Counted from the first letter of the stretch, positions 44,416-53,871 are shown. The stretch is 64,000 nt of DNA from Rhodopseudomonas palustris (GCA_016215605.1 JACRJB010000023.1:24446-88445), one strand, 5' to 3'. A program made the numbers and translations. Notes: generated from the letters alone by a model not told the origin.

Positions 44416-46104
44416 ATGGAGCGGATCTGGCTCAAGCACTACCCGCAGGGCGTGCCGGCGGACATCGACGTGACCCAATACGCTTCGCTGGTCGACCTGC
44501 TCGAGGAGAGCTTCAGGAGTTTCAGCGACCGCAAAGCCTTCATCTGCATGGACAAGGCGATCACCTATCGCGAGCTCGACGAGATGTCGGCCGCGCTCGG
44601 CGCTTATCTGCAGGGCAAGGGCCTGAAGAAGGGCGCGCGCGTCGCGCTGATGATGCCGAACGTGCTGCAATATCCGGTCGCGATCGCGGCGGTGCTGCGC
44701 GCCGGCTTCGCGGTCGTCAACGTCAACCCGCTCTACACCCCGCGCGAGCTCGAGCATCAGCTCAAGGATTCCGGCGCCGAGGCGATCATCGTGCTGGAGA
44801 ATTTCGCCAGCACCGTCGAACAGGTCGTGGCCAAGACCGCCGTCAAGCACATCGTCGTCGCGACGATGGGCGACATGCTCGGCTTCAAGGGCGTGATCGT
44901 CAATCTGGTGGTCCGCAAGGTCAAGAAGATGGTGCCGGCCTTTTCGTTGCCCGGCGCGGTCCCCTACAACGACGCCATCGCGGCGGGCCGTGGCCAGAAG
45001 CTGACCAAGCCGACGCTCGGCCCCGACGACGTCGCCTTCCTGCAGTACACCGGCGGCACGACCGGCGTCTCGAAGGGCGCGACCCTGCTCCACCGCAACG
45101 TGGTGGCCAACGTGCTGCAGAACGACGCCTGGCTGCAGCCGGCGCTGGCGAAGCCGCCGCATGTCGACCAGCTATTCATTGTATGCGCGCTGCCGCTGTA
45201 TCACATCTTCGCGCTGACGGCCTGCTACCTGCTCGGCATGCGCGCCGGCGGCGTCAATCTGCTGATCCCCAATCCGCGCGACATGCCCGGCTTCATCAAG
45301 GAACTGATGAAGTATCAAGTCAACAGCTTCCCGGCCGTCAACACGCTGTACAACGGCCTGCTGCATTCGCCCGGCTTCGACAAGGTCGACTTCTCCAAGC
45401 TGAAGATCTCCAACGGCGGCGGCATGGCGGTGCAACGCCCGGTCGCCGAATCCTGGCTGAAATTGACCGGCTGTCCGATCGCCGAAGGCTACGGCCTGTC
45501 GGAGACCGCGCCGGTGCTGACCTGCAACCCGGCGACGGTGACCGAATTCAACGGCACGATCGGCGTTCCGGTCCCGTCGACCTATCTGTCGATCCGCGAC
45601 GACGAGGGCAACGAAGTGCCGTTCGGCACCGCGGGCGAGATCTGCGCCAAGGGCCCGCAAGTCATGGCCGGCTACTGGAATCGCCCGGACGAGACCGCAC
45701 TGGTGATGACCGCCGACGGATATTTCCGCACCGGCGACGTCGGCGTCATGACCGAGGACGGCTTCACCAAGATCGTCGACCGCAAGAAGGACATGATCCT
45801 GGTCTCGGGCTTCAACGTCTATCCCAACGAGGTCGAGGAAGTGATCGCCAGCCATCCCGGCGTGCTGGAATGCGCCGTGGTCGGCGTGCCCGACAAGCGC
45901 ACCAGCGAGGCGGTCAAGGCATTCATCGTCAAGAAGGACCCCGACCTCACCGCCGAGGACGTCATCAAGTTCTGTCACACCCAGCTCACCAACTACAAGG
46001 TGCCGCGGCAGATCGAATTCCGCACCACGCTGCCGAAGACCAATGTCGGCAAGATCCTCCGCCGCGAGCTGCGCGACGAGAAGAAAGGGCAAGCGGCCGC
46101 TTGA
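44416..46104 (+). CDS. fadD: Long-chain fatty acid CoA ligase
   Basis: A 562-residue AMP-forming acyl-CoA synthetase that activates fatty acids for beta-oxidation or lipid synthesis. The AMP-binding P-loop is YTGGTTGVSKGA (about 215-226), the YGLSET motif A4 is near 360, and the C-terminal VDRKKDMILVSGFNVYPNEVEE holds the hinge and FACS signature. A catalytic lysine near the C-terminus is in PKTNVGKILRREL, the site acetylated by Pat in such enzymes. The ATG at 44416 follows GAGGAAA. The frame is open to 44251 but that part has no family similarity. Confidence 0.93.
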   Translation: MERIWLKHYPQGVPADIDVTQYASLVDLLEESFRSFSDRKAFICMDKAITYRELDEMSAALGAYLQGKGLKKGARVALMMPNVLQYPVAIAAVLRAGFAVVNVNPLYTPRELEHQLKDSGAEAIIVLENFASTVEQVVAKTAVKHIVVATMGDMLGFKGVIVNLVVRKVKKMVPAFSLPGAVPYNDAIAAGRGQKLTKPTLGPDDVAFLQYTGGTTGVSKGATLLHRNVVANVLQNDAWLQPALAKPPHVDQLFIVCALPLYHIFALTACYLLGMRAGGVNLLIPNPRDMPGFIKELMKYQVNSFPAVNTLYNGLLHSPGFDKVDFSKLKISNGGGMAVQRPVAESWLKLTGCPIAEGYGLSETAPVLTCNPATVTEFNGTIGVPVPSTYLSIRDDEGNEVPFGTAGEICAKGPQVMAGYWNRPDETALVMTADGYFRTGDVGVMTEDGFTKIVDRKKDMILVSGFNVYPNEVEEVIASHPGVLECAVVGVPDKRTSEAVKAFIVKKDPDLTAEDVIKFCHTQLTNYKVPRQIEFRTTLPKTNVGKILRRELRDEKKGQAAA

Positions 46105-46124
46105 AGCGGTCTTCCCTTCACACC

Positions 46125-46243
46125 GTCATTCCGGGGCGCGAGCGCAGCTCGCGAACCCGGAATCCCCGACCTGTTCTGCACCCTCGCCTTTCCGCACCGC
46201 CGAGATTTTGGGTTCGCTCGCTTTGCGGGAGCCCCGGAACGAC
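46125..46243. repeat. Inverted-repeat intergenic element
   Basis: An element bounded by GTCATTCCGGGGC at 46125 and its inverted partner GCCCCGGAACGAC ending at 46243, with an inner GCGAGCGCAGCTCGC palindrome. Related copies occur at 62371-62487 and 62585-62701. It lies between fadD and the peroxiredoxin gene. Confidence 0.85.
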
Positions 46244-46379
46244 ACTCGGCTGGCGCTGTGCTCGACCTCTTCGATGACGCAAGCGTGAGGTAACCATCGG
46301 CGCGCTCGTGCGGCTCCCAATTGTCAGTTCCCGGGCTGCACGGTACAAACCGGACGCATCGATCAGGGAGAGACTGCAG

Positions 46380-46865
46380 ATGACCATCAAGGTTGGCGAC
46401 CGTTTGCCCGAGGCCACGTTCCGCGTCATGACCGCGGACGGCGTCCAGGCGAAGACCACGAACGACATTTTCAAGGGCAAGAAGGTCGCGCTGTTCGCGG
46501 TGCCCGGCGCCTACACCGGCACGTGTCACAAGATGCATCTGCCGAGCATCTTCCTCAACGCCTACGCGCTGAAGGACAAGGGCGTCGACACCATCGCGAT
46601 CGTCTCGGTCAACGACGCCTTCGTGATGAGCGCCTGGAAGCGCGACACCGACCAGCGCGACGAGGCGGTCTTCCTCGCCGACGGCAATGCCGAATTCACC
46701 AAGGCGATCGGCATGGAGATGGACGGCTCAGGCTTCGGCCTCGGCACCCGCTCGCTGCGCTATTCGATGCTGGTCGACGATGGCGTCGTCACCAAGCTCA
46801 ACCTCGAGCCGAACCCCGGCAAGGTCGAAGTCTCCGGCGGCGACACGCTGCTCGGGCAGCTGTGA
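46380..46865 (+). CDS. Peroxiredoxin (PRX5-like)
   Basis: A 161-residue thiol peroxidase that reduces H2O2 and organic peroxides with glutaredoxin or thioredoxin. The peroxidatic cysteine is C49 in PGAYTGTCHKMH, the PRX5 version of the PxxxTxxC motif. The resolving cysteine typical of the long human form is absent, so it is a 1-Cys or atypical enzyme. The ATG at 46380 follows GGGAGAG; the frame is open upstream through a repeat-flanked spacer. Confidence 0.93.
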   Translation: MTIKVGDRLPEATFRVMTADGVQAKTTNDIFKGKKVALFAVPGAYTGTCHKMHLPSIFLNAYALKDKGVDTIAIVSVNDAFVMSAWKRDTDQRDEAVFLADGNAEFTKAIGMEMDGSGFGLGTRSLRYSMLVDDGVVTKLNLEPNPGKVEVSGGDTLLGQL

Positions 46866-46882
46866 TCCGCCGCTCGCGCTGA

Positions 46883-47002
46883 CCTCATCCTGAGGAGCCC
46901 GGCATCGCCAAGCGAAGCCGGGCGTCTCGAAGGATGGCCGAGAGCACGGCGCTCCATCAACTCATGGTTCGAGACGGCGCTACGCGCCTCCTCACCATGA
47001 GG
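46883..47002. repeat. Dispersed intergenic repeat (CCTCATCCTGAGG family)
   Basis: Begins with CCTCATCCTGAGG and ends with CCTCACCATGAGG, with GCGTCTCGAAGGATG and GGTTCGAGACGGCGC inside. I recognise this as a common Bradyrhizobiaceae intergenic repeat. It separates the peroxiredoxin gene from convergent rnhA and probably acts as a transcript end structure. Confidence 0.8.
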
Positions 47003-47008
47003 ACCATG

Positions 47009-47494
47009 CTAACTCATCCGCGACTTCAGTCTATTTTCGATGAGCCCATCGCGCGCCAGTTGGTCGGCGCGTTCGTTTTCGTCGTGGCCGGCGTGGCCCT
47101 TGACCCAGTGCCAGCGCACCTGATGGCTCTTCAGCGCGGCATCGAGCCGCTGCCACAGATCGACGTTCTTGACCGGCTTCTTGTCGGCGGTCTTCCAGCC
47201 GTTGCGCTTCCAGTTGTGGATCCAGCTGCCGATGCCGTTCTTGACGTATTGGCTGTCGGTATAGAGATCGACCGTGCACGGCCGCGTCAGCGCTTCCAGC
47301 GCCGAGATCGCCGCCAGCAGCTCCATCCGATTGTTCGTCGTATGGGCTTCGCCGCCTTTGAGTTCTTTTTCGGTGTCGCCGAATTTCAGGATGGCCCCCC
47401 ACCCCCCGGGGCCGGGGTTGCCGGAGCAGGCGCCGTCGGTGTGGATCACCACCGGGCGGGGGGCGGCCCCGGCTTCGCTCAGGGCCTCGCTCAT
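47009..47494 (-). CDS. rnhA: Ribonuclease HI
   Basis: A 161-residue nuclease that cuts RNA in RNA-DNA hybrids during replication. The catalytic acids are in [40 protein letters not shown] and [13 protein letters not shown], in the D-E-D-D order. The ATG at 47494 overlaps the thrB stop by 4 bases, so it is the second gene of a thrB-rnhA operon, an arrangement usual in alphaproteobacteria. Confidence 0.97.
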   Translation of the reverse strand: MSEALSEAGAAPRPVVIHTDGACSGNPGPGGWGAILKFGDTEKELKGGEAHTTNNRMELLAAISALEALTRPCTVDLYTDSQYVKNGIGSWIHNWKRNGWKTADKKPVKNVDLWQRLDAALKSHQVRWHWVKGHAGHDENERADQLARDGLIENRLKSRMS

Positions 47495-48471
47495 GCCACC
47501 GCTCCCGCAGCTTCGATTCCGTAATCGCAAATGGTGGCGACAGTTTGCTGGAAGCGCAGCTTGCGGACGTATTCCAGCGGGTCTTTCGGCCGCACCAGCG
47601 CGCCTTCCGGCACGTTGAGGAAATCGACCAGCCGGGTCAGAAGGAAGCGCAGCGCGGCGCCGCGCGCGAGCAGCGGCAGCGCCGCCTGCTCGGCTTCGCT
47701 CAGGGCGCGGCCGCGTTGATACGCATTCAGCAGCGCCCGCGCCTTGGTGACGTTGAAGGCGTGATCCGGCTCGAAGCACCAGGCGTTCAGGCAGATCGCC
47801 ACGTCGTAGGCGAGGATGTCGTTGCAGGAAAACGGGAAGTCGATCAGCCCGGACAATTCGTCGCCGATGAAGAAGACGTTGTCCGGAAACAGATCGGCGT
47901 GGATCACGCCGGTCGGCAATTGCTGCGGCCAGCAGCCTTCGAGGTGATCGAGCTCGGCGGCGATGAAGTCGCGCAGCCCGGGCTGGATCTCGTCGGCGCG
48001 CGACGCGGCGAGGTTGAACAGCGGCCGCCAGCCGGAGACCGACAGCGGATTGGCGCGGTAGTGCGGAAAGTCGAGCCCGGCGAGGTGCATCTTGGCCAGC
48101 GCTTCGCCGACGCCGGCGCAGTGAACCGCGTTGGGGCGGCGCGGCCAGACGCCTTCGAGGAAATTGATGATCACCGCCGGGCGGCCGGACAGCGTGCCGC
48201 AGATCTCGCCCCGGCGATTGGTCGCCGGCTGCGGGCAGCTGACGCCGCGCGCGGCGAGATGCGCCATCAGCGCCAGGAAATACGGCAGATCCTCGGAGGC
48301 GACGCGCTTTTCGTACAGCGTCAGGATGAAGCTGCCGCGGGTGGTGTGCAGCAGGAAGTTGGTATTTTCGACGCCCTCGGCGATGCCCTTGTAGGACAGC
48401 AGGTCGCCGATCTCGTAGGCTTTGAGGAAGTCCGCGAGGTCGTCGGCGGCGACGTCGGTGTAGACCGCCAT
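47491..48471 (-). CDS. thrB: Homoserine kinase (APH-like type)
   Basis: A 326-residue kinase that phosphorylates L-homoserine in threonine synthesis. It has the aminoglycoside-phosphotransferase fold rather than the GHMP fold of enteric ThrB, with the catalytic block [13 protein letters not shown] and metal-binding [10 protein letters not shown]. The N-terminus [19 protein letters not shown] is typical of the alphaproteobacterial family. It is co-transcribed with rnhA. Confidence 0.95.
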   Translation of the reverse strand: MAVYTDVAADDLADFLKAYEIGDLLSYKGIAEGVENTNFLLHTTRGSFILTLYEKRVASEDLPYFLALMAHLAARGVSCPQPATNRRGEICGTLSGRPAVIINFLEGVWPRRPNAVHCAGVGEALAKMHLAGLDFPHYRANPLSVSGWRPLFNLAASRADEIQPGLRDFIAAELDHLEGCWPQQLPTGVIHADLFPDNVFFIGDELSGLIDFPFSCNDILAYDVAICLNAWCFEPDHAFNVTKARALLNAYQRGRALSEAEQAALPLLARGAALRFLLTRLVDFLNVPEGALVRPKDPLEYVRKLRFQQTVATICDYGIEAAGAVA

Positions 48472-48565
48472 GGCGTGTCCCGGTCAGCGAGGAATCGTGG
48501 CGGCTTCCTAGACCAATGCGGGCGGCAATGAAAGGGCGGGCCCGCCGGGGGCCGGCCCCGCCGCG

Positions 48566-49531
48566 CTACTCCGCCGCGGCGTCCGGGCGCAGCACGCGCG
48601 GCAGCGGGAAGAACTCGTTCTCTTCCGCGGCCGACACCGTCTCGACGCTGAGTTCGAAGCGTTCGGCGAAGGCGCCCATGATCTCCTCGACGATCACCTC
48701 GGGGGCGGAGGCCCCGGCGGTGAGGCCGAGCGTGGTGATGCCCTCGAACTGGCTCCAGTCGAGATCCGAGGCGCGCTGCGCCAGCACCGAGACCTTGCAG
48801 CCCTCGCGCTCGGCGACTTCGCGCAGCCGCTGCGAATTCGACGAATTCGGCGCGCCGACCACGATCATGGCGTCGACCACCGGCGCCACCTTCTTGACCG
48901 CCGCCTGGCGGTTGGTGGTGGCGTAGCAGATGTCTTCCTTGTGCGGCCCGGAGATGTTCGGGAAGCGCGCGCGCAGCACCGCGACGATGCCGGCGGTGTC
49001 GTCGATCGACAGCGTGGTCTGGGTGACGAACGCCAGATTGTCGGGGTTCTTCGGGGTGAAGCTCTGGGCGTCGGCGGCGGTCTCGATCAGGGTCACCGCC
49101 CCGGCCGGCAGCTGGCCGAGCGTGCCGACCACTTCCGGATGGTGCGAATGGCCGATCAGCAGGATCTCGCGGCCGCGCTTGAAATGGATCGCCGCCTCGC
49201 GGTGCACCTTGGTGACCAGCGGACAGGTGGCGTCGACCGAGAAGAAATTCCGCGCCATCGCGTCTTCGGGGACGGATTTCGGCACGCCGTGGGCGGAGAA
49301 CACCACCGGCGCCGAGGTCTGCGGAATCTCGGCGAGTTCCTCGACGAAAATCGCGCCCTTGGAGCGCAGGCTGTCGACCACGTATTTGTTATGGACGATC
49401 TCGTGCCGGACGTAGACCGGGGCGCCGTACAGCGCCAGCGCGCGCTCGACGGTGTCGATCGCCCGCACCACGCCGGCGCAGAAGCCGCGCGGCGAGCAAA
49501 GGACGATCTTCAGGGGCGGTTTGGCCAGCAT
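48566..49531 (-). CDS. ispH: 4-hydroxy-3-methylbut-2-enyl diphosphate reductase
   Basis: A 321-residue [4Fe-4S] enzyme that performs the last step of the MEP isoprenoid pathway, giving IPP and DMAPP; in a phototroph it feeds carotenoid, bacteriochlorophyll and quinone synthesis. Cluster cysteines lie in [19 protein letters not shown] and [23 protein letters not shown] is also diagnostic. The ATG at 49531 is the family start; the frame is open to 49720 but unrelated. It is transcribed in the same direction as thrB, 94 bases upstream of it. Confidence 0.96.
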   Translation of the reverse strand: MLAKPPLKIVLCSPRGFCAGVVRAIDTVERALALYGAPVYVRHEIVHNKYVVDSLRSKGAIFVEELAEIPQTSAPVVFSAHGVPKSVPEDAMARNFFSVDATCPLVTKVHREAAIHFKRGREILLIGHSHHPEVVGTLGQLPAGAVTLIETAADAQSFTPKNPDNLAFVTQTTLSIDDTAGIVAVLRARFPNISGPHKEDICYATTNRQAAVKKVAPVVDAMIVVGAPNSSNSQRLREVAEREGCKVSVLAQRASDLDWSQFEGITTLGLTAGASAPEVIVEEIMGAFAERFELSVETVSAAEENEFFPLPRVLRPDAAAE

Positions 49532-49788
49532 TTTGCGCGATCCGGGAGGCTTTGCCCGCACGCCGCGAACGGCGGTAACAGCCCACGCCTGCGGGCGTTG
49601 CGAGTGTTTCGTCTTGACCAAGGAATTGGGACGGGTTTGAGGCACTGTCAAGGCCGCAGACTGCTGCACTTTAGCAGGACCATTGCGCGGGGAGCCCCGG
49701 ACGGCATATATAAGCGCCAATTCCCGTCATCACCGATGACCCGCCTTGCCTCGGAAGTCCCAGGGGCAAGGGACAAAGGAGATTTGCC

Positions 49789-50496
49789 ATGAGCAACGCA
49801 CCGCTGATGCCGAAGGCCACCGCCGTCTGGCTGCTCGACAACACGGCGTTGTCGTTCGACCAGGTCGCCGATTTCACCAAGATGCACCCGTTGGAGATCC
49901 AGGCGATCGCCGACGGCGACGCCGCCCAGGGCATCAAGGGCATGGACCCGATTTCGACCGGCCAGCTCACCCGCGACGAGATCGAAAAGGGCGAGAAGGA
50001 CCCCGACCACCGCCTCAAGCTCGCCGAGAGCAAGGTCGTGCTGCCGCAGGCCAGCAAGAAGAAGGGCCCGCGCTACACCCCGGTGTCGCGCCGCCACGAG
50101 CGCCCGAGCGCGATCCTGTGGCTGGTGCGCAATCATCCGGAACTCAAGGACGCCCAGATCATGCGTCTGGTCGGCACCACCAAGACCACGATCGCCAGCG
50201 TGCGCGACCGCACCCACTGGAACGCCTCGACGCTGACGCCGATGGACCCGGTGACGCTCGGCCTGTGCTCGCAGATCGAGCTCGACTTCGAGGTGCAGCG
50301 CGCCGCCAAGGAGAAGCCGACCGACACGCAATATGGCGGCGCCACCCTGCTGCCGGCCTCCGAGACCACCCGCAAGGAAGCCGAATACGAGCAGGCCTCC
50401 TCCGGCCGCAGCGAAGACGACCTCAACCTCGACGCCGTGTTCGCCAAGCTCAAGACCATCGGCGGCAAGAAGGCCGAGGACGAAGACGAGGAGTGA
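49789..50496 (+). CDS. trcR: Cell-cycle transcriptional regulator TrcR (DUF1013)
   Basis: A 235-residue DUF1013 protein conserved in alphaproteobacteria and reported to act in cell-cycle transcription control. It has two helix-turn-helix-like regions: residues 8-45 (KATAVWLLDNTALSFDQVAD) and about 104-145 (ILWLVRNHPELKDAQIMRLV). The C-terminal 30 residues are acidic. The ATG at 49789 follows AAGGAG with good spacing. It is divergent from ispH. Confidence 0.92.
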   Translation: MSNAPLMPKATAVWLLDNTALSFDQVADFTKMHPLEIQAIADGDAAQGIKGMDPISTGQLTRDEIEKGEKDPDHRLKLAESKVVLPQASKKKGPRYTPVSRRHERPSAILWLVRNHPELKDAQIMRLVGTTKTTIASVRDRTHWNASTLTPMDPVTLGLCSQIELDFEVQRAAKEKPTDTQYGGATLLPASETTRKEAEYEQASSGRSEDDLNLDAVFAKLKTIGGKKAEDEDEE

Positions 50497-50530
50497 GGGA
50501 CGCACTCCAAACCTCTCCCCGCCTTGCGAA

Positions 50531-51059
50531 GCGTCGCGGCGGCTCGGCTTCTGATCGCACGTCGTCGCGCGGCACGGCCTGCTAACCTCTCCCCGCCTTG
50601 CGGGGAGAGGTCGGACATCGCGCGCAGCGTGATGTCCGGGTGAGGGGCATGGCACGACGCCGCCTCGTCACCAGCCTCGCCGGCCGCGCTGATTTTCCGG
50701 CGCACTGATTTCCCCCGACAGCTTTCGCCGCGTGGCAACGCCGTGCCCGGCCCCTCACCCCAACCCTCTCCCCGCGGAAGGACGGGGCGAGGGAGCGTCG
50801 CGGCGGCTCGGCTTCTGATCGCGCATTGCCGCGCGGCACGGCCTGCTAACCTCTCCCCGCATTGCGGGGAGAGGTCGGACATCGCGCGCAGCGTGATGTC
50901 CGGGTGAGGGGCATGGCACGACGCCGCCTCGTCACCAGCCTCGCCGGCCGCGCTGATTTTTCGGCGCACTGATTTCCCCCGACAGCTTTCGCCGCGAGGC
51001 AACGCATGGCCCGGCCCCTCACCCCAACCCTCTCCCCACGGAAGAGCGGGGCGAGGGAG
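50531..51059 (+). repeat. Tandem direct repeat of about 264 bases
   Basis: Two nearly identical units, 50531-50794 and 50795-51059, lie head to tail in the 588-base gap after trcR. Each contains a CTCTCCCCGC-rich hairpin repeat, a GGACATCGCGCGCAGCGTGATGTCC inverted pair and a second CCCCTCACCCCAACCCTCTCC copy. No gene is visible in the gap. Confidence 0.92.
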
Positions 51060-51084
51060 CGAGAGCGCCGTGCTGCCGCCCTGC

Positions 51085-51402
51085 TCACCGGCCCGACGCA
51101 CCGCGGCGCCACACGCGCTGGATCGCCTCGTAGCAGGCGTCGATCGCCGGCTGGTAGCGCAGATCGGCCGGGTCGCGCCATGGCCGAACGGCACAATCGC
51201 TGAAGGTCCGGCAGCCGCGCTCGCGGCGGCAGCGCCCCAGCTTGCAGCGCGCGTGCGCGCCGGCGCGATCGGCGAGCGCGCGACTTACCGCCACCACCGC
51301 GACCGCGTAGTCCGCATCGGACTGCGCCTCGGCGGCGTCTTCAGCATCGTCGGCGGCCAGAAAGCGTTCGCCCCACGACAGCGGATCGCCTCGAGAAATC
51401 AT
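51085..51402 (-). CDS. Small Cys/Arg-rich hypothetical protein
   Basis: A 105-residue protein from ATG 51402, which follows AGGAG at 8 bases. The N-terminal part is Asp/Ala-rich and helical; the C-terminal part has CKLGRCRRERGC and a later pair of cysteines (SDCAVRPW, AIDACYEAIQRVW), a possible metal-binding or redox arrangement. It is not recognised. A competing frame on the plus strand has no ribosome binding site and poor composition. Confidence 0.6.
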   Translation of the reverse strand: MISRGDPLSWGERFLAADDAEDAAEAQSDADYAVAVVAVSRALADRAGAHARCKLGRCRRERGCRTFSDCAVRPWRDPADLRYQPAIDACYEAIQRVWRRGASGR

Positions 51403-51987
51403 GAATCGTCTCCTGCGGCTGGCGGGACGCGCACGCGCGCAGGCGGCGGCGTTGCCCGCAAAATCATTTGCGTGAGTGGTGGGTTCAGGGGACCTCCCGG
51501 CGGCGCTCAGGCCGAGGGAGGCGGAGCGCCGAAAGGCGCGACCGTTTAGTCAGTGCCGCGACCGCTGGCACCGGCGCACCGGCGTCAGAGTCGCGGAACG
51601 CCTTTCGACGCTCCACCGTGGCGATTTTTGACCGAGGGCCGTGCTTCCGGGAACGCAGGGAGCTCGCGAGTTACCTCGCGTTCTGCTGCGCCCGTCCAGC
51701 CACGAAAGCGGCAGCCGCTCGTAGTAGCGGCGGACGGTACCCTCGGCTCCCCGGAGGCGCAGGGCAACGTCTGCCCCACGCCCGCAGGCGCCACACCCCG
51801 CCCCGCGACGACCAGCGTCCCGGTAACGCGCCCCTCGATGGGGCGGAGTGATTAGGAATATAAACCAGATCCTCAGGATGTCAAGGGGGCTTCTAACGTC
51901 CAGTTGAAAAACGGGAAAGATAGGCGAAAGTAGTTCGCGAGAGTCTACCCCTATTGCAGTGAGCAGTTCAATTGTTTGGAGATTCTG
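51403..51987. repeat. Gene-free stretch with a GC-rich conserved-looking repeat
   Basis: No gene is seen. Bases 51540-51850 are a structured GC-rich block. Its translations in several frames resemble spurious ORFs (such as WLDGRSRTRGNS) that I remember as recurring in Rhizobiales, which suggests a dispersed DNA repeat rather than a protein. After 51850 the composition turns AT-richer, the left edge of the methyltransferase island. Confidence 0.5.
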
Positions 51988-52296
51988 ATGGCTCGAATTA
52001 CAGAAGATGAGGTTGCTGAGGTGGTTCTGAGGATACTTGCCGCGCGCCCAAGCGGCCGGGCCACCGTTAAAATCTTGAAGCAAGAGGTCCCAAAGTATCT
52101 AACTCTTTCGGCAGACGACTGCGTCGACTCCGAGACGAGGACAAACGAAGAGATATGGGAACAACAAGTTCGAAACCTAAAATGTCACAAGAAGACAGTA
52201 GGCAACATTTTCCAGCGTGGCGCTGTCGTGAGCGTTGGGCGTGGGGTGTGGCAACTAACAGAGGCTGGCAAGCTGAGTGTCGGCGCCAAGCGCTAG
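51988..52296 (+). CDS. Small winged-helix-like protein next to a DNA methyltransferase
   Basis: A 102-residue protein. The ATG at 51988 follows GGAG at 7 bases. Helices (DEVAEVVLRILAARPSGRAT) lead into a predicted wing ending FQRGAVVSVGRGVWQLTEAG, a pattern like the Mrr N-terminal or other winged-helix DNA-binding domains that precede restriction nucleases. No catalytic residues are apparent. Codon use is more AT-rich than in the surrounding genes. It is convergent with the methyltransferase, with a 4-base overlap of the stop codons. Possibly a regulator or a DNA-recognition remnant of a restriction system. Confidence 0.75.
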   Translation: MARITEDEVAEVVLRILAARPSGRATVKILKQEVPKYLTLSADDCVDSETRTNEEIWEQQVRNLKCHKKTVGNIFQRGAVVSVGRGVWQLTEAGKLSVGAKR

Positions 52297-52889
52297 GAAT
52301 AACGCGACTTCACCCCCGGCATGATCCATTTTAGTTCGGTTTGGGCGGGAGCATCCTTGTCCCACACATACCAAGCATACGCAGTCGTTCCGGACCCTTT
52401 TGGTTCAACTCCATTCGGGTAAAATGTTATACGCTCACTAAACACCCACACACGGGCAGGAGGCGTCCTGGCAAAGATGGTCCTAGCTCGGTTCGAGCCC
52501 TCCAGAAATGCCAAACGAAGCAAGAGAGCGAACTTCCGTTTCGACTTCGTCAAACCACTTTCGACAAATCCTTCGGCGCAATTGTAAGGCGGGTTTGTGA
52601 TTATGTTATCCGAGCCATAATTGGCGGCCAGAAAATCAACGCCTACCTCTCCAAATCCTCGATCGTAGAGATCCGAACTCCTAACTTGGTGCTCATGTTC
52701 TTCGAGAACGCGCGACATCGCACCGTCGCCGCAGGCGCACTCCCAAATTTCTCCCTGAAACCGCTCGTTTTCCATGAGGGCGAACGTCGCCCACCGCGGG
52801 GTCGGGAAAAAATCAGGCCCACTCAGGTCGGCAAAACGCTTGAGCGTTGGCTTGAATCCGCCATTCAGGTTGTAGGTTTGATCCGCCAT
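52293..52889 (-). CDS. Phage-type DNA N6-adenine methyltransferase
   Basis: A 198-residue protein with the SAM-binding motif IWECACGDGAMSRVLE (about 48-63) and catalytic NPPY at 99-102, the signature of amino-methyltransferases. The preceding FFPTPRWATFALME block is typical of small phage or island adenine methyltransferases. No target-recognition domain is obvious. The ATG at 52889 follows AAGGAC. The gene is markedly less GC-rich than the rest of the window, pointing to acquisition by transfer. It may be an orphan methylase, or the modification half of an incomplete system with the convergent winged-helix gene. Confidence 0.85.
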   Translation of the reverse strand: MADQTYNLNGGFKPTLKRFADLSGPDFFPTPRWATFALMENERFQGEIWECACGDGAMSRVLEEHEHQVRSSDLYDRGFGEVGVDFLAANYGSDNIITNPPYNCAEGFVESGLTKSKRKFALLLRLAFLEGSNRARTIFARTPPARVWVFSERITFYPNGVEPKGSGTTAYAWYVWDKDAPAQTELKWIMPGVKSRYS

Positions 52890-53535
52890 AGATGTCCTTG
52901 AGTCGGAGCGCGCACTCTTTCTAACAGAACATCAACTGCCCAGGTTAGATAATGTAAGGCAGCCCAAAAGGCGCATGAGCGCATCGCAATCCGCCACCTT
53001 CGTTGACGCATCGGCTGGTGACGCCTGCGGCTGACCCGCCCTACGATGTGCTAACGATTTTTACCCCAAAGGATGAACAACACACGCAGGCATACCCCAG
53101 CAATCGGAGCTATTCTGGACCAAGGCTACCGCCTCTTCCTTCGACTTCGCAGGCACTTTTCAATGCCAATAAATTGGCTTCTCCGGCTCGCCCCAATTAA
53201 TGCAGGGCGTGGTCACGCGAACGGTATAGTAAAGCATGGTCGCCTCCAATGATTAGCTGAGTCTTGGTCGTGGTCATTCGAATCAAATTTCCAATTACAA
53301 TATAGCAAGCGTAGCCCGGGTGAGTGCAGCGATACCCGGGATCTTTCCTCTGGGCTTTCCCGCATGTCGCTTCGCTCATGCGGGCTACCGCGCTGCCGAC
53401 GCCGACATTCCTGCGGCGGCCGGCGTGAGAGCCCCCCGGTTGGAAGGACTGACGAACTTCGATCTACCGAAGTTCCTCGACGTCGACCGAGCCTTGTGCT
53501 TCTTGTTTGGTGCGTTTTTGCAAAAGGAGTTTTCT
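52890..53535. other. Low-GC gene-poor stretch with two intergenic repeats
   Basis: About 650 bases without a convincing gene. A repeat with GGCGCATGAGCGCATCGCAATCCGCC and ending GACCCGCCCTACG lies at about 52972-53044, and a second element with GTAGCCC 53311-53317 and GGGCTAC 53382-53388 as inverted ends follows. The AT-rich part between them (53050-53305) may be remains of the inserted island. Confidence 0.55.
53311..53388. repeat. 78-base inverted-repeat element
   Basis: Begins GTAGCCCGGG and ends CGGGCTAC, with CCCGCATG and CATGCGGG arms enclosing TCGCTTCG inside. This is a familiar dispersed element of Bradyrhizobiaceae. Confidence 0.8.
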
Positions 53536-53778
53536 ATGAAGGGCATTGTCCTCGTTGGCGCAACCATCCTGGCCCTCACGTCGGCCGCGCACGCGCAATA
53601 TGGGTACGGGTCAAATTCTCGGAGCCATTCGGTTTCACCCTATGTGAACAGCCACGGCACCTACGTACCGGGATCACATGCGACCAATCCCAACAGCACG
53701 CAATCGGATAACTACACCACGCGCGGCAACGTAAACCCCTACACGGGCGAGATCGGCACGCGGACGCCGCGTTACTGA
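53536..53778 (+). CDS. Small secreted Tyr/Asn/Ser-rich protein
   Basis: An 80-residue protein with a Sec signal peptide (MKGIVLVGATILALTSAAHA, cut before QYGYG). The mature part of about 60 residues is rich in Tyr, Asn, Ser and Thr and has YVNSHGTYVPGSHATNPN and the ending NPYTGEIGTRTPRY. This resembles a family of short periplasmic proteins with such YVxxHGTYV patterns common in Bradyrhizobium, of unknown role. AAAGGAG 6 bases before ATG 53536 makes the start clear. Confidence 0.85.
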   Translation: MKGIVLVGATILALTSAAHAQYGYGSNSRSHSVSPYVNSHGTYVPGSHATNPNSTQSDNYTTRGNVNPYTGEIGTRTPRY

Positions 53779-53791
53779 TCGTTTTCAGCTC

Positions 53792-53871
53792 GTAGGGCGG
53801 ATTGGCGCAGCGTCATCCGCCGCCTTCATTGACGCCGCGCATCGGCGGGTTACGCCTTCGACTAACCCGCC
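53792..53871. repeat. Intergenic repeat (second copy of the GGCGGATT family)
   Basis: TAGGGCGGATT...GCATCGGCGGGTTACGCCTTCGACTAACCCGCC; an inverted pair GGCGGGTTA/TAACCCGCC forms a hairpin. A diverged copy lies at about 52972-53044. Confidence 0.8.

Noticed and set aside
50531..51059. CRISPR array
   Set aside because: Two long tandem units with many inner hairpins; there are no short regular repeats with unique spacers.
51550..52083. 177-codon minus-strand frame
   Set aside because: It runs through the GC-rich repeat block and across the start of the real gene at 51988; no domain or ribosome binding site.
53197..53379. 60-codon minus-strand frame with MSEATCGKAQRKDPGYRC
   Set aside because: It is a translation of the inverted-repeat element at 53311-53388, which recurs in related genomes as DNA rather than protein.
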